DNA of 64,000 nucleotides from Neisseria dentiae (lineage in GTDB: Bacteria; Pseudomonadota; Gammaproteobacteria; Burkholderiales; Neisseriaceae). Positions 9,591 through 17,963 of this stretch are shown here, in pieces (position 1 is the first letter of the stretch; every line of letters begins with the position of its first letter). The stretch spans positions 1,674,001-1,738,000 of the forward strand of contig NZ_CP059570.1 in the NCBI RefSeq assembly GCF_014055005.1, read 5' to 3'. Below the pieces are notes generated by a model. It was given only the letters and a program-made list of their open reading frames with translations. It was not told the origin of the DNA and ran no database searches. The position numbers and the translations under genes were made by a program.

Positions 9591-10489
9591 TGCTGGCCTA
9601 CGGTGAAAGATGAAGTGGTTTTGCCGGTTAAGTGTTGGCGCACGTTGATTTCCCGGCCGCCGTAATTGGCGGTGGCGCCGAGCGAATAGCCGATCCAAAC
9701 TTCATACGGCGCGCCGCCCCTGAAGCGGTGCTCGCTGCCGGCGGGCACGATGCGGTTGATGACAAAGGCGCCGTTTTTGTCTTTGATAACCAAATTGGAG
9801 CGGTATAACACCTTAACCGCCAATTCGTCGGCGGCAACCGGCACCACACCGGAAGCAGCGCTGGCGGCAACCACAGGTTCCGAAGCCATTGCCTGAGCCG
9901 GAACTGCCGCCGGAGCGGAAGCAGCGGGAACAGCCGACGCCGCTGCATCACTGCCCATCGCCACCACCGAAATATTGTCGGCCTGAAGATTGCCGGCCGC
10001 CGAGCCTGCCGGTTCGGGGCGCTCCATATTGTCGCTCTGCTTGGCGTATTCTTGGTTGGACTTACTCTGCCACACATAAATACCGCCGCCGATAACCACC
10101 GCCGTCAGCACGCCCAAAATCCAAGTGGGAAACGATTTTTTCACTTCGGTTTGCTGGTAATTCAGGGCTTGGCTGCCGCTACGGTCGACCGCATACAGGT
10201 TATTGCGGTTCTGCGGCATGATGCGGTCTAAAAATGCGGCGACTTCGTTATCGTCCAAATCCAGAAAACGGCCGTAGGTGCGTAAAAAACCGCGCACGAA
10301 CACCAGCTCGGGCATACCTTCGTAGTTGCCGCTTTCCAAACCTTCGATTTGGCGGGCCGACAGTTTCAGGCGTTCGGCCACTTCGCCGATCGAATAACCT
10401 TTCTGCTCGCGTGCCTGACGCAGTTTCAAACCCAACTCGGCCGCAGCACCGTTGGAAGCGTGTTGTTCTGATTGCTGGTTATCGGTCAT
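9587..10489 (-). CDS. rodZ: RodZ-like cytoskeletal protein
   Basis: The 300-residue protein has an N-terminal helix-turn-helix of the Xre/RodZ type (residues about 18-80, with LRQAREQKGYSIGEVAERL), a membrane segment at about 121-140 (PTWILGVLTAVVIGGGIYVW), an Ala/Pro/Val-rich linker (about 155-215) and a C-terminal periplasmic beta-domain of the DUF4115 type. RodZ links MreB to the elongation machinery in rods. Neisseria includes both cocci, which lack MreB, and rods, so the role here depends on the species. The gene overlaps its neighbours at both ends (TAATG with pilW, ATGA with ispG), so the block is one operon. Confidence 0.88.
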   Translation of the reverse strand: MTDNQQSEQHASNGAAAELGLKLRQAREQKGYSIGEVAERLKLSARQIEGLESGNYEGMPELVFVRGFLRTYGRFLDLDDNEVAAFLDRIMPQNRNNLYAVDRSGSQALNYQQTEVKKSFPTWILGVLTAVVIGGGIYVWQSKSNQEYAKQSDNMERPEPAGSAAGNLQADNISVVAMGSDAAASAVPAASAPAAVPAQAMASEPVVAASAASGVVPVAADELAVKVLYRSNLVIKDKNGAFVINRIVPAGSEHRFRGGAPYEVWIGYSLGATANYGGREINVRQHLTGKTTSSFTVGQQ

Positions 10490-11253
10490 TACAAACGTCC
10501 TGTTGTAATTGTTTGCAGTTCATCGGAATAGGGGTAGTTGGCACGCAGCTGCGCCTCGTATTCGTAGGCCGCCTGCGTGTTGCCCAAGGCATTATACAGG
10601 CGCCAGCCCAAAAGCAGGTCGTCGGCGCCCAACACATCGACCTTGCTTTGATATTGCCGGAAATAATAATCGGCGTCGCTTAAATTGCCGGCCAGCATTT
10701 TGGTGCGCGCCATTTCTTTCAAAACGGGATAAAACTGCGGCGCAGCAGCCAAAGCGCGCTCGAAATAGGCTTCCGCCAGAGCATACTGGCCCGTTTTGGT
10801 GCTGCATATACCTTTGTTGAGGTTGGCAACGTGCGGGTTGGGATAAGTGGGATCGGCCAGTGCCTTGTCGAAATAAGGCATCGCGTCACCCGGGCGGTTT
10901 TGCGTGCTGCATAAAAACCAACCGTAGTTGTTGTTGATTTCCGCGCTGTTGGGTTTGATCGACAGGGCTTTTTGGAAGCTTTCCTGGGCTTTGTCGTTAA
11001 CTTTCAGATATTGGTAGATTTGGGCGCGGATCAGCCAAGCGTTTTCGTTTTTCGGGTTTTCCTTCAAGGCTTCGTCGATGCTGTTAACCGCTTGGCGGTA
11101 ATCTTTTCCGCGCAGATATTCCACGGCAAGCTGCGTTTTGATATTGGATATCTGCTCGGCGCGTTCGCGCGCGCTCGGCTTCGACGCACCGCCTGCACAG
11201 GCGCCCAATGCCAGAGCCGTTATGATGATTCCCGCTGTTGTTTTGATGTTCAT
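10489..11253 (-). CDS. pilW: Type IV pilus biogenesis lipoprotein PilW/PilF-like
   Basis: The 254-residue protein starts MNIKTTAGIIITALALGACAGG, a lipoprotein signal with lipobox LGAC, followed by repeated TPR motifs (for example LRGKDYRQAVNSIDEALKENPKNENAW). PilF of Pseudomonas, called PilW in Neisseria, pilots secretin assembly of type IV pili at the outer membrane. The frame extends 12 codons upstream, but the ATG at 11251-11253 overlaps the rlmN stop as ATGA and gives the lipoprotein signal. Position between rlmN and rodZ is the usual one in betaproteobacteria. Type IV pili fit a bacterium that takes up DNA by uptake sequences. Confidence 0.9.
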   Translation of the reverse strand: MNIKTTAGIIITALALGACAGGASKPSARERAEQISNIKTQLAVEYLRGKDYRQAVNSIDEALKENPKNENAWLIRAQIYQYLKVNDKAQESFQKALSIKPNSAEINNNYGWFLCSTQNRPGDAMPYFDKALADPTYPNPHVANLNKGICSTKTGQYALAEAYFERALAAAPQFYPVLKEMARTKMLAGNLSDADYYFRQYQSKVDVLGADDLLLGWRLYNALGNTQAAYEYEAQLRANYPYSDELQTITTGRL

Positions 11254-12350
11254 ACTACCCCCTTCGGTTGCATGGTAATCTGCTGCCATTTTTCCTGGCG
11301 GCGCGTTTTATCTTTCACTTGGCCGGCGAGCTGGCCGCAGGCGGCGTCGATATCGTCGCCGCGGGTTTTGCGCACGGTAACCACAAAACCTGCCTGTTGC
11401 AGGATATCGCGGAACACGCGGATGTTTTCGTTGCTCGAACGCTCGTAACCCGAATTCGGAAACGGGTTGAACGGTATCAGGTTGAATTTGCACGGCACAT
11501 CGCGTACCAGTTCGATTAACTCCCTTGCGTGCTGCGCTTTGTCGTTAATGCCGTCGAGCATCACGTATTCAAAAGTAACGAAATCGCGCGGGGCTTTTTC
11601 GAGATAACGGCGGCAGGCCGCCATCAGTTCGCTGAGCGGATATTTTTTATTCAGGGGCACGATTTCGTTGCGCACGGCATCGTTGGAGGCGTGCAGCGAC
11701 ACGGCCAGCGCCACCGGCATTACGTCGCGCAGCCTGTCCATCTGCGGCACCATGCCGGAAGTGGACACCGTTACCCTGCGGCGCGACAGGCCGTAGCCGT
11801 GGTCGTCGAGCATAATGCCTAAGGCGGTTACCACGTTATCGAAATTGGCCAGCGGTTCGCCCATGCCCATCATCACCACATTGGAAACAACCCGCTCGTT
11901 TTTCGGGGTAACGCCCATGGCTTTGTTTGCCCACCAAAGCTGGCCGATGATTTCGGCGGCACTCAGGTTGCGGTTGAAGCCCTGCCTGCCGGTGGAGCAG
12001 AACGTACATTCCAGCGCGCAGCCCACTTGCGACGAAATGCACAGGGTGCCGCGCTCGGCCTCGGGAATAAACACGGTTTCCACACCGTTGCCGGTTCCCA
12101 CGTCGAGCAGCCATTTGCGGGTGCCGTCTGAAGATTCTTGCGCGGCCATCAAAGCGGGCACGGCCACTTCGGCCTGCTCTTGCAATTTGGCGCGCAGGGA
12201 TTTGGCCAGGTCGGTCATCTCGTCGAAACCGGCGGCGCCGGCCTGATGTATCCAGCGCATCACCTGTTTGGCGCGGAAAGGCTTTTCGCCCATTTGCGCG
12301 AAATGTTCGGTGAGTCCGTTTAAATCGAAATTCAGCAGATTGGTTTTCAT
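11250..12350 (-). CDS. rlmN: Dual-specificity 23S rRNA/tRNA adenine-C2 methyltransferase
   Basis: The 366-residue radical SAM enzyme has the cluster motif CALECTFC (CxxxCxxC), then STGRQGFNRNLSAAEIIGQ, the RlmN hallmark. It methylates A2503 of 23S rRNA and A37 of some tRNAs. The distal catalytic cysteine is in the VTVRKTRGDDIDAACGQL segment. It is the first gene of the tightly overlapping rlmN-pilW-rodZ-ispG run. A 12-base inverted repeat and an uptake-sequence hairpin lie between it and ndk. Confidence 0.97.
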   Translation of the reverse strand: MKTNLLNFDLNGLTEHFAQMGEKPFRAKQVMRWIHQAGAAGFDEMTDLAKSLRAKLQEQAEVAVPALMAAQESSDGTRKWLLDVGTGNGVETVFIPEAERGTLCISSQVGCALECTFCSTGRQGFNRNLSAAEIIGQLWWANKAMGVTPKNERVVSNVVMMGMGEPLANFDNVVTALGIMLDDHGYGLSRRRVTVSTSGMVPQMDRLRDVMPVALAVSLHASNDAVRNEIVPLNKKYPLSELMAACRRYLEKAPRDFVTFEYVMLDGINDKAQHARELIELVRDVPCKFNLIPFNPFPNSGYERSSNENIRVFRDILQQAGFVVTVRKTRGDDIDAACGQLAGQVKDKTRRQEKWQQITMQPKGVV

Positions 12351-12360
12351 GTTCGTTACA

Positions 12361-12426
12361 AGCTTTTAAATGAAAGCTTTATCATGGGTTTGCAGCAAGC
12401 GTTGCAAAAGCTGCCATTTAAAAGCT
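12361..12426. repeat. 12-base inverted repeat upstream of rlmN
   Basis: AGCTTTTAAATG (12361-12372) is repeated as the exact complement CATTTAAAAGCT (12415-12426), with 42 bases between that also contain TTGCAGCAAGCGTTGCAA. It lies 11 bases upstream of the rlmN start, inside the ndk-rlmN gap. Confidence 0.6.
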
Positions 12427-12436
12427 AAAAACCTTC

Positions 12437-12466
12437 AGGCCGTCTGAAAGGATTCAGACAGCCCGA
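12437..12466 (-). terminator. Imperfect uptake-sequence hairpin after ndk
   Basis: AGGCCGTCTGAA faces TTCAGACAGCCC, which has one mismatch to the uptake word. It sits 17 bases beyond the ndk stop and probably ends its transcript. Confidence 0.6.
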
Positions 12467-12482
12467 AGAGTTGCACGGCCGC

Positions 12483-12908
12483 TTAGCGGGCGCAGATTTC
12501 GCTTTCGCTGAAGAAATAGGCGATTTCTTTAGCGGCGTTTTCCAGGCTGTCGGAACCGTGTACGGCGTTGGCATCGATAGATTCGGCAAAGTCGGCGCGG
12601 ATGGTGCCGACGGCGGCTTCTTTCGGGTTGGTCGCACCCATCAATTCGCGGTTTTTGGCCACGGCGTTTTCGCCTTCGAGCACTTGGATCATAACGGGGC
12701 CGCTGGTCATGAAGGCAACCAGGTCGGCAAAAAACGGGCGCTCTTTATGCACGGCGTAGAAATCTTGGGCTTCTTTGGTGCTCAGGTGTTTCATTTTGGC
12801 GGCGATGATGCGCAGGCCGTTGTTTTCAAAACGGCTGTAGATTTGGCCGATAACATCTTTGGCAACTGCATCGGGTTTGATGATGGAAATGGTACGTTCA
12901 ATAGCCAT
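12483..12908 (-). CDS. ndk: Nucleoside diphosphate kinase
   Basis: The 141-residue protein is full length for the family. It begins MAIERTISIIKPDAV and contains the active-site signature NAVHGSDS with the phosphorylated histidine at residue 117. It balances nucleoside triphosphate pools in the cytosol. ndk upstream of rlmN is a widespread gene order. Confidence 0.98.
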   Translation of the reverse strand: MAIERTISIIKPDAVAKDVIGQIYSRFENNGLRIIAAKMKHLSTKEAQDFYAVHKERPFFADLVAFMTSGPVMIQVLEGENAVAKNRELMGATNPKEAAVGTIRADFAESIDANAVHGSDSLENAAKEIAYFFSESEICAR

Positions 12909-13024
12909 GAAAAATTCCTTTAATTAATGAAGTTTCCCAACAGGCAAAAAACACCTGCTTTTCTTTATTCTTGATTTAAACAAAAATCGGGGCGCATATT
13001 TTATCAAACTCTGCCAATATTTTG

Positions 13025-14176
13025 TTAAATATCGGCATTTTTTTTGCCGAACGTTAAATGTGGCAGCGCCAGATATTCTTCCGACTGCATTTCCACCATA
13101 CGGCTGACGGTACGCACGAATTCGTGGGCGAAGTCGCCTTCCACATAGATTTCTTCGGCGGGAACTTTGCTGGTGGCGCAAAATTTAACGCGGAAGTCGT
13201 ATAACACGTCTATCAGCCAGGTGAGGCGGCGGGCTTCTGCTTTTTCAGCTTCGCTCAGTTTTTCGATGCCCGACACAAACACCATTTCGTAGCGTTCGGC
13301 CAGATAAAGGTAATCGGCCTGCGAGCGGGGGCCGAAGCACAGGGCGCGGAAGTCGAACCAGACGGCTTTGTCGTCGTGCGCGTTACACATCAATTCGCGC
13401 CCGTGTATGGTAATCGGGCGGGGATTTTTGGCTTTCCCGTGCGCCACTTGTGCAAACAGCGAGGCGAGTTTGCCTTCGTTTTCTTCGCTGTCGGGCACAT
13501 AAAATACCTCGGCGGGTTTCAAGGTGCGCAGGCGGTAGTCTTCGCCGCCGTCCACATTCAATACCGTGAGCTTGCTTTCGATTAGCGCGATGGTGGGCAG
13601 AAAGCTGCTGCGGTTCTGCCCTTGCGGGTAGAGTTCCGAAGGCGCGTAGTTTGAAGTGGCCACCAGCACCACGCCGCCTTCAAACAGGTTTTCCAACAAA
13701 CGGCCCAAAATCATGGCGTCGGCAATATCGCTGACGTGAAATTCGTCGAAACACAGCACGCGGGTTTCTTTGGCGATTTCCGCCGCCACCGCTTTGAGCG
13801 GGTTGGCTTCGCTTTTCAGGGCTTTCATACGCTGGTGCACTTCGGCCATGAAGGCGTGGAAGTGTACGCGGCGTTTGCGGCGGTAAGGCAGGCAGCCGTA
13901 AAACACGTCCATCAGAAAACTCTTGCCGCGCCCTACCCCGCCGTAAAAATACAGCCCTTTGGGCAGTTGCGGCGAACGCAGGCTGCGGCCCAGAAAACGG
14001 TTGCGCTTGCGTTTGAACATCATTAATTCCGTCCACAGCCGGTCGAGATATTCGATGGCTTTGGCTTGGGCGGCGTCGCGGATAAATGCGGGCTGCTCCG
14101 AGGCGGCCTGATACCAGGTAAGCGGACTGTGGTTGCTGAAATCTGGCGGAACAAAACGGTTTTCTTTATTATTCAT
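13025..14176 (-). CDS. zapE: Cell division ATPase ZapE (AFG1 family)
   Basis: The 383-residue P-loop ATPase has Walker A GGVGRGKS (preceded by GLYFYG), Walker B VLCFDEFHVSDIADAM and the sensor region LVATSNYAPSELYPQGQNRSSFLP typical of AFG1/LACE1 proteins. In E. coli ZapE associates with the division ring and affects FtsZ under low oxygen. The gene stands alone, 116 bases upstream of ndk on the same strand. A facing pair of uptake sequences (about 14220-14266) separates it from the next gene. Confidence 0.92.
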   Translation of the reverse strand: MNNKENRFVPPDFSNHSPLTWYQAASEQPAFIRDAAQAKAIEYLDRLWTELMMFKRKRNRFLGRSLRSPQLPKGLYFYGGVGRGKSFLMDVFYGCLPYRRKRRVHFHAFMAEVHQRMKALKSEANPLKAVAAEIAKETRVLCFDEFHVSDIADAMILGRLLENLFEGGVVLVATSNYAPSELYPQGQNRSSFLPTIALIESKLTVLNVDGGEDYRLRTLKPAEVFYVPDSEENEGKLASLFAQVAHGKAKNPRPITIHGRELMCNAHDDKAVWFDFRALCFGPRSQADYLYLAERYEMVFVSGIEKLSEAEKAEARRLTWLIDVLYDFRVKFCATSKVPAEEIYVEGDFAHEFVRTVSRMVEMQSEEYLALPHLTFGKKNADI

Positions 14177-14219
14177 CTATTAACGTTTAAGCAAATTCAG
14201 TATGGCGCATTATAAATGA

Positions 14220-14266
14220 TTTCAGACGGCCTCCAAGTGTTTATTAAAACAGAGGCCGTCTGAAAA
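14220..14266. terminator. Facing uptake sequences between zapE and the DUF4198 gene
   Basis: TTTCAGACGGCCTC and GAGGCCGTCTGAAA enclose about 20 bases rich in A and T. The orientation is outward-reading, opposite to most pairs here, and the stem is still perfect. It lies 28 bases downstream of the DUF4198 stop. Confidence 0.6.
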
Positions 14267-14294
14267 CGGTTGGGGCGGGCAATCACGCCGTTAT

Positions 14295-15101
14295 TTAGTG
14301 TGCCTGGTGGCCGATTTGGAACGTGAGCGTGGTGTAGCTGGCTTGTTTCTGGCAGGTTTTCTGGTCGGGGAAATCGACTTTATGCTCGACATTGGCTTTC
14401 CAAAAGCCTTGGCGCAGCGGGATAATATCTACGCTGCCGTCGTCGCCGGTTTTATCGTAAAACGCCTGCGCTTCCACTTTGTGGTTTTTGCTGCGGTCGC
14501 TGGTATCGAAGCCGTCGAAAGTGGCGGTAACAACGGCACCGGGCAGCGGCTCGCCGTTAAACAGCACGCGCACTTTGAAACGCTCGCCCACATGCACATT
14601 GGCGGGGTTGTCGAGCGGCACGATTTCCAAACCCTGGCCTACCGGGCGGGTGATGACTTTGGTGCCGGCGCTTTCATGGCCGACGTTGACAATGTTTTTG
14701 CCGTACATACGGGTTTGCTCGCAATACTCGGCATCGGGCATTTCTTTAATGCTGGCCTGCTTCCAGCCGGCTTTGTTTTTCGACCAGAAAGTGGGCCGGT
14801 ATTCGGCGGTAACCAAATAGCTGCCTTCTTTCACGGGCTTTTTGCTTTGGTATTGATAGTTATACTGCCCTTTCTGCACCAAATCTTCTTTGCCCTTTTC
14901 GGTAACAAGCTGCATGGGTTTACTAAAAATGTGCAGGCGGTCTTTGGCAATCGGCTCCATATCGGGAAACTCGCCGTAGCCAAGCTCGGCTTTAAGGATT
15001 TCGCCGCCGTGGGTGTGGGCGCTTTCCACCCAAACGCGGTGGGCGTGGGCTGCGGTTGAACAAAGTAAAGCGGCCAAAGTAAACAAAGCTGTTTTTTTCA
15101 T
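14295..15101 (-). CDS. Periplasmic DUF4198-family protein, probable metal-related
   Basis: The 268-residue protein has a clear signal peptide (MKKTALFTLAALLCSTAAHA) with cleavage predicted after AHA, leaving a mature protein that begins HRVWVESAHTHGGE and ends QIGHQAH. Its body fits the DUF4198/NikM-like family, whose members are often linked to nickel, cobalt or other metal uptake, and it includes a central Ig-like beta region (VKVRVLFNGEPLPGAVVTATF style). A perfect 15-base match to the neisserial Zur-box consensus lies 40 bases upstream, suggesting induction by zinc shortage. No transporter genes are adjacent. Binding of zinc by the N-terminal histidines is my inference. Confidence 0.85.
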   Translation of the reverse strand: MKKTALFTLAALLCSTAAHAHRVWVESAHTHGGEILKAELGYGEFPDMEPIAKDRLHIFSKPMQLVTEKGKEDLVQKGQYNYQYQSKKPVKEGSYLVTAEYRPTFWSKNKAGWKQASIKEMPDAEYCEQTRMYGKNIVNVGHESAGTKVITRPVGQGLEIVPLDNPANVHVGERFKVRVLFNGEPLPGAVVTATFDGFDTSDRSKNHKVEAQAFYDKTGDDGSVDIIPLRQGFWKANVEHKVDFPDQKTCQKQASYTTLTFQIGHQAH

Positions 15102-15140
15102 GATTTTCTCACTTGGTTGAAAACAATTTTAATTTATTAT

Positions 15141-15155
15141 TGTTATAATATAACA
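15141..15155 (-). promoter_or_regulatory. Zur box (zinc-responsive operator)
   Basis: TGTTATAATATAACA is palindromic and matches the meningococcal Zur consensus TGTTATDNHATAACA at every position. It lies in a very AT-rich stretch between the divergent DUF4198 and CPBP genes, 40 bases from the first start codon and about 115 from the second. The near position suggests control of the DUF4198 gene. Confidence 0.8.
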
Positions 15156-15269
15156 TTTATTATTAAAAATAAACTAGGGCCGTCTGAAATGTTTCGGGCG
15201 GTATCGACAAATTTTACCAAGGCCTATGATTCCGCCTTACTTTCTTTAATAACATAACAGAGAATGATT

Positions 15270-15971
15270 ATGCCCGAATCAAAAACAAAGCACCTTACTT
15301 TTGCCGACATCGCCGTTTTAGCCCTCATCTTTTTCGGCACTGCCGCTTATTCTTCCTCAATAGGATACTTTGAATTGCTGCAGGAAAACCGGGTGATGCC
15401 CGAAAACCTCTCAATCAACGATTTGGCCAGCTGGCAAACCACCGCCATGCAGGCGGTTTTATTGGTTATAGCTTGGCTGTATCTGCGTTGGCGCAGGTTT
15501 GATTTCAGCGTACTGAATTTCAAGGTAAACCGCTACACACTGCCGTTAACCCTACTTTTGATACTCGGTGCCGGGCTTTTCACCGACCTATACCAGTATC
15601 TGCAAGCCTTCATCGCGCCCCAGCACTATCCCGAAGCGGAACAGAATTATTACCAAAGAGTGCACTATACCCCCCAACTGATCATAACTTCGCTGTTTAA
15701 CGGCTTTTTCGAAGAAATCTTCTTTATGGGGTTGGTATTTGCCGTCAAACCGCAAACCCTTCCCAAGGCCGTTGTATTCAGCCTGTTCGTGCGCTTTATA
15801 TTCCATACTTATCAGGGCTTGGCAGGCGCACTGACCATCACCACCTTAGGAGTGTCATTCTGGCTGTTCCGCCGAAAAATCCCGATGTTGGTCCCGTTCT
15901 TCCTGGCACATGGTGCATTCGACATTTTCGGATTAAGCGTGCTGGGATTTTTGTTTTGGGGAGATAATTGA
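15270..15971 (+). CDS. CPBP-family intramembrane protease
   Basis: The 233-residue protein is mostly membrane segments and has the three motifs of the CPBP (Abi/CAAX protease) family: FFEEIFFMG, FIFHTYQG and HGAFDIFG, which place the glutamates and histidines of the active site in the membrane. An ATG two codons upstream (15264) is possible; I prefer 15270 because AGAGA then has proper spacing. Substrate is unknown. The family acts in prenyl-protein processing or in peptide/bacteriocin systems, but no such genes are near. It is divergent from the DUF4198 gene and ends with an uptake-sequence hairpin. Confidence 0.88.
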   Translation: MPESKTKHLTFADIAVLALIFFGTAAYSSSIGYFELLQENRVMPENLSINDLASWQTTAMQAVLLVIAWLYLRWRRFDFSVLNFKVNRYTLPLTLLLILGAGLFTDLYQYLQAFIAPQHYPEAEQNYYQRVHYTPQLIITSLFNGFFEEIFFMGLVFAVKPQTLPKAVVFSLFVRFIFHTYQGLAGALTITTLGVSFWLFRRKIPMLVPFFLAHGAFDIFGLSVLGFLFWGDN

Positions 15972-15981
15972 ACGGATTAAC

Positions 15982-16013
15982 AGGCCGTCTGAAAAACTGC
16001 TTTCAGACGGCCT
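15982..16013. terminator. Uptake-sequence hairpin after the CPBP gene
   Basis: AGGCCGTCTGAA and TTCAGACGGCCT enclose 8 bases; a T-rich tail follows on the plus strand. It lies between two convergent genes and could serve both. Confidence 0.8.
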
Positions 16014-16076
16014 TATTTTGATAATTCTTCATACTGCCGGCAGGTTTCCCATATCCCTGGAGAACCCGGCTTGCAG

Positions 16077-17438
16077 TTAATTCTTCATCGACTGCACGGG
16101 CGCGGGAATGCGGCCGCCGCGGTTCACAAACACTTCGCACGAGCCTTCTTTCACGGGCATAATTGGTGCGTAGCCGAGCAAGCCGCCGAATTCCACCGAT
16201 TCGCCCACGCCTTTGCCGGTTACGGGAATGATGCGCACGGCGGTGGTTTTGCTGTTGATCATGCCGATGGCGGCTTCGTCGGCGATGATGCCGCTGATGG
16301 TGTGGGCAGGGGTATCGCCCGGCACGGCAATCATGTCCAAACCCACGGAACAAACGGCAGTCATGGCTTCGAGTTTGTCGAGCGTCAGCACGCCCGCTTC
16401 GGCGGCGGCAATCATGCCTTCGTCTTCCGAAACGGGGATAAACGCGCCGCTCAAGCCGCCCACCGCGCTGGAAGCCATCATGCCGCCTTTTTTCACCGCG
16501 TCATTCAGCAAGGCCAAAGCCGCCGTGGTGCCGTGCGTGCCGCACACGCTCAAGCCCATTTCTTCGAGAATGCGCGCCACCGAATCGCCGACTGCGGGTG
16601 TGGGCGCGAGCGACAAATCGAGAATGCCGAACGGGATATTCAGGCGTTTGGCGGCTTCGTGGCCGATTAACTCGCCTACGCGGGTGATTTTAAAGGCGGT
16701 TTTCTTCACCACTTCGGCCACTTCGGTTAGGGTGCGCGCGTTGGAATTTTCCAGCGCGGCCTTTACCACGCCGGGGCCGGACACCCCCACATTGATCACC
16801 GCATCGGCCTCGCCCGAACCGTGGAACGCCCCCGCCATAAAGGGGTTGTCTTCCACCGCGTTGCAGAACACCACGATTTTGGCGCAGCCGAAGCCTTCGG
16901 GCGTGATTTCGGCGGTTTCTTTGATGATTTCGCCCGCCAGGCGCACCGCATCCATATTAATGCCCGCACGGGTGCTGCCGATATTGATGGAGCTGCACAC
17001 GATGTCGGTGGTTTTCATGGCTTCGGGAATCGAGCGGATAAGGGTTTCATCGGCGGGCGACATACCTTTCTGCACCAGCGCGGAAAAGCCGCCGATAAAC
17101 GATACGCCGATGGCTTTCGCGGCGCGGTCGAGGGTTTGCGCCACGCTCACATACGAATCGGCTTTGGTGGCGGCGGCGATTTGGGCGATGGGCGTTACCG
17201 AAATGCGCTGGTTCACAATCGGCACGCCGTATTTGGCCGAAAGATAGGCGGCCGTCTGAACCAAATCTTTGCCGGTGCGGGTGATTTTGTTGTAGATGTT
17301 GCGGTTGAGTTCGTCGATATTACTGCTGATGCAGTCGTGCAGGTCGATGCCGATGGTAATGGTGCGCACGTCGAAATTCTGGTCGGCCACCATGCGCACG
17401 GTTTCGAGAATTTCGTTGGACTGTATGCTTTTGCTCAT
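16077..17438 (-). CDS. UPF0210 / PFL-like family protein
   Basis: The 453-residue protein matches UPF0210 (MSKSIQSNEILETVRMVADQNFDVRTITIGI start, CTINIGSTRAGINMDAV-like core, C-terminal GGRIPAPVQSMKN). Members show structural similarity to pyruvate formate-lyase-like folds, but no reaction has been demonstrated to my knowledge. It is soluble, with no signal peptide. It follows the ACT-domain gene by 12 bases on the same strand, and this pairing is conserved in many bacteria, implying a shared small-molecule-responsive role. Confidence 0.9.
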   Translation of the reverse strand: MSKSIQSNEILETVRMVADQNFDVRTITIGIDLHDCISSNIDELNRNIYNKITRTGKDLVQTAAYLSAKYGVPIVNQRISVTPIAQIAAATKADSYVSVAQTLDRAAKAIGVSFIGGFSALVQKGMSPADETLIRSIPEAMKTTDIVCSSINIGSTRAGINMDAVRLAGEIIKETAEITPEGFGCAKIVVFCNAVEDNPFMAGAFHGSGEADAVINVGVSGPGVVKAALENSNARTLTEVAEVVKKTAFKITRVGELIGHEAAKRLNIPFGILDLSLAPTPAVGDSVARILEEMGLSVCGTHGTTAALALLNDAVKKGGMMASSAVGGLSGAFIPVSEDEGMIAAAEAGVLTLDKLEAMTAVCSVGLDMIAVPGDTPAHTISGIIADEAAIGMINSKTTAVRIIPVTGKGVGESVEFGGLLGYAPIMPVKEGSCEVFVNRGGRIPAPVQSMKN

Positions 17439-17450
17439 GATTCAGCCCCT

Positions 17451-17723
17451 TTAAATGCGGTGCATGGCATTGAAGATTTCTTCGTTCTGCATGCGGATGT
17501 CCAACGCCAGCCTTTTGCCCTCTTCGGCAAACAAATCCAGCATCTCTTGGCGCGATTTCGGGCATTCGGCGGTATCCACCAGAATAATCATGGTGAAAAA
17601 ATCATCCATCAGCTGCTGGCTGATGTTGAGGATGTTGAGCTTGTGTTCGGCAAGGATTTTGGATACGTCGTAAACGATGCCGACGCGGTCTTTGCCGATA
17701 ACGGTAATCACTGAATTGCTCAT
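17451..17723 (-). CDS. ACT-domain protein (UPF0237)
   Basis: The 90-residue protein is a single ACT domain: MSNSVITVIGKDRVGIVYDVSKILAEHKLNILNISQ, with the glycine and the V-x-N-I-L-N pattern of the ligand-binding edge. ACT domains bind amino acids and similar ligands to control a partner. The partner is probably the UPF0210 protein encoded 12 bases downstream. Paired uptake sequences lie upstream (about 17764-17801). Confidence 0.92.
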   Translation of the reverse strand: MSNSVITVIGKDRVGIVYDVSKILAEHKLNILNISQQLMDDFFTMIILVDTAECPKSRQEMLDLFAEEGKRLALDIRMQNEEIFNAMHRI

Positions 17724-17763
17724 GTTGCGTTTCCTTAGCGTTGAGTTTGAGGTTTGAAACGGG

Positions 17764-17801
17764 TTTCAGACGGCCTGCGGTGAAGAAACAGGCCGTCTGA
17801 A
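17764..17801. repeat. Facing uptake sequences upstream of the ACT gene
   Basis: TTTCAGACGGCCTG and CAGGCCGTCTGAAAA flank a short loop in outward orientation, 41 bases before the ACT start codon. Confidence 0.6.
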
Positions 17802-17913
17802 AAAATAAACCGTATTGTATAGAAAAAGGGGCATGCTGCCACACCTCCGCCGGTTTTCATCTGCGGCTGCCTGCGGGTTGTTTGCGATAGCGCAAACGGA
17901 ACGCCTGAAACAA

Positions 17914-17945
17914 GAAGCCGTCTGAAAGATTTTTCAGACGGCCTT
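17914..17945 (-). terminator. Uptake-sequence hairpin after the zipA-like gene
   Basis: AAGCCGTCTGAAA and TTTTCAGACGGCCTT form a stem with a short AT loop, 19 bases beyond the zipA-like stop. Confidence 0.75.
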
Positions 17946-17963
17946 TATATATCGGGAACAGCG

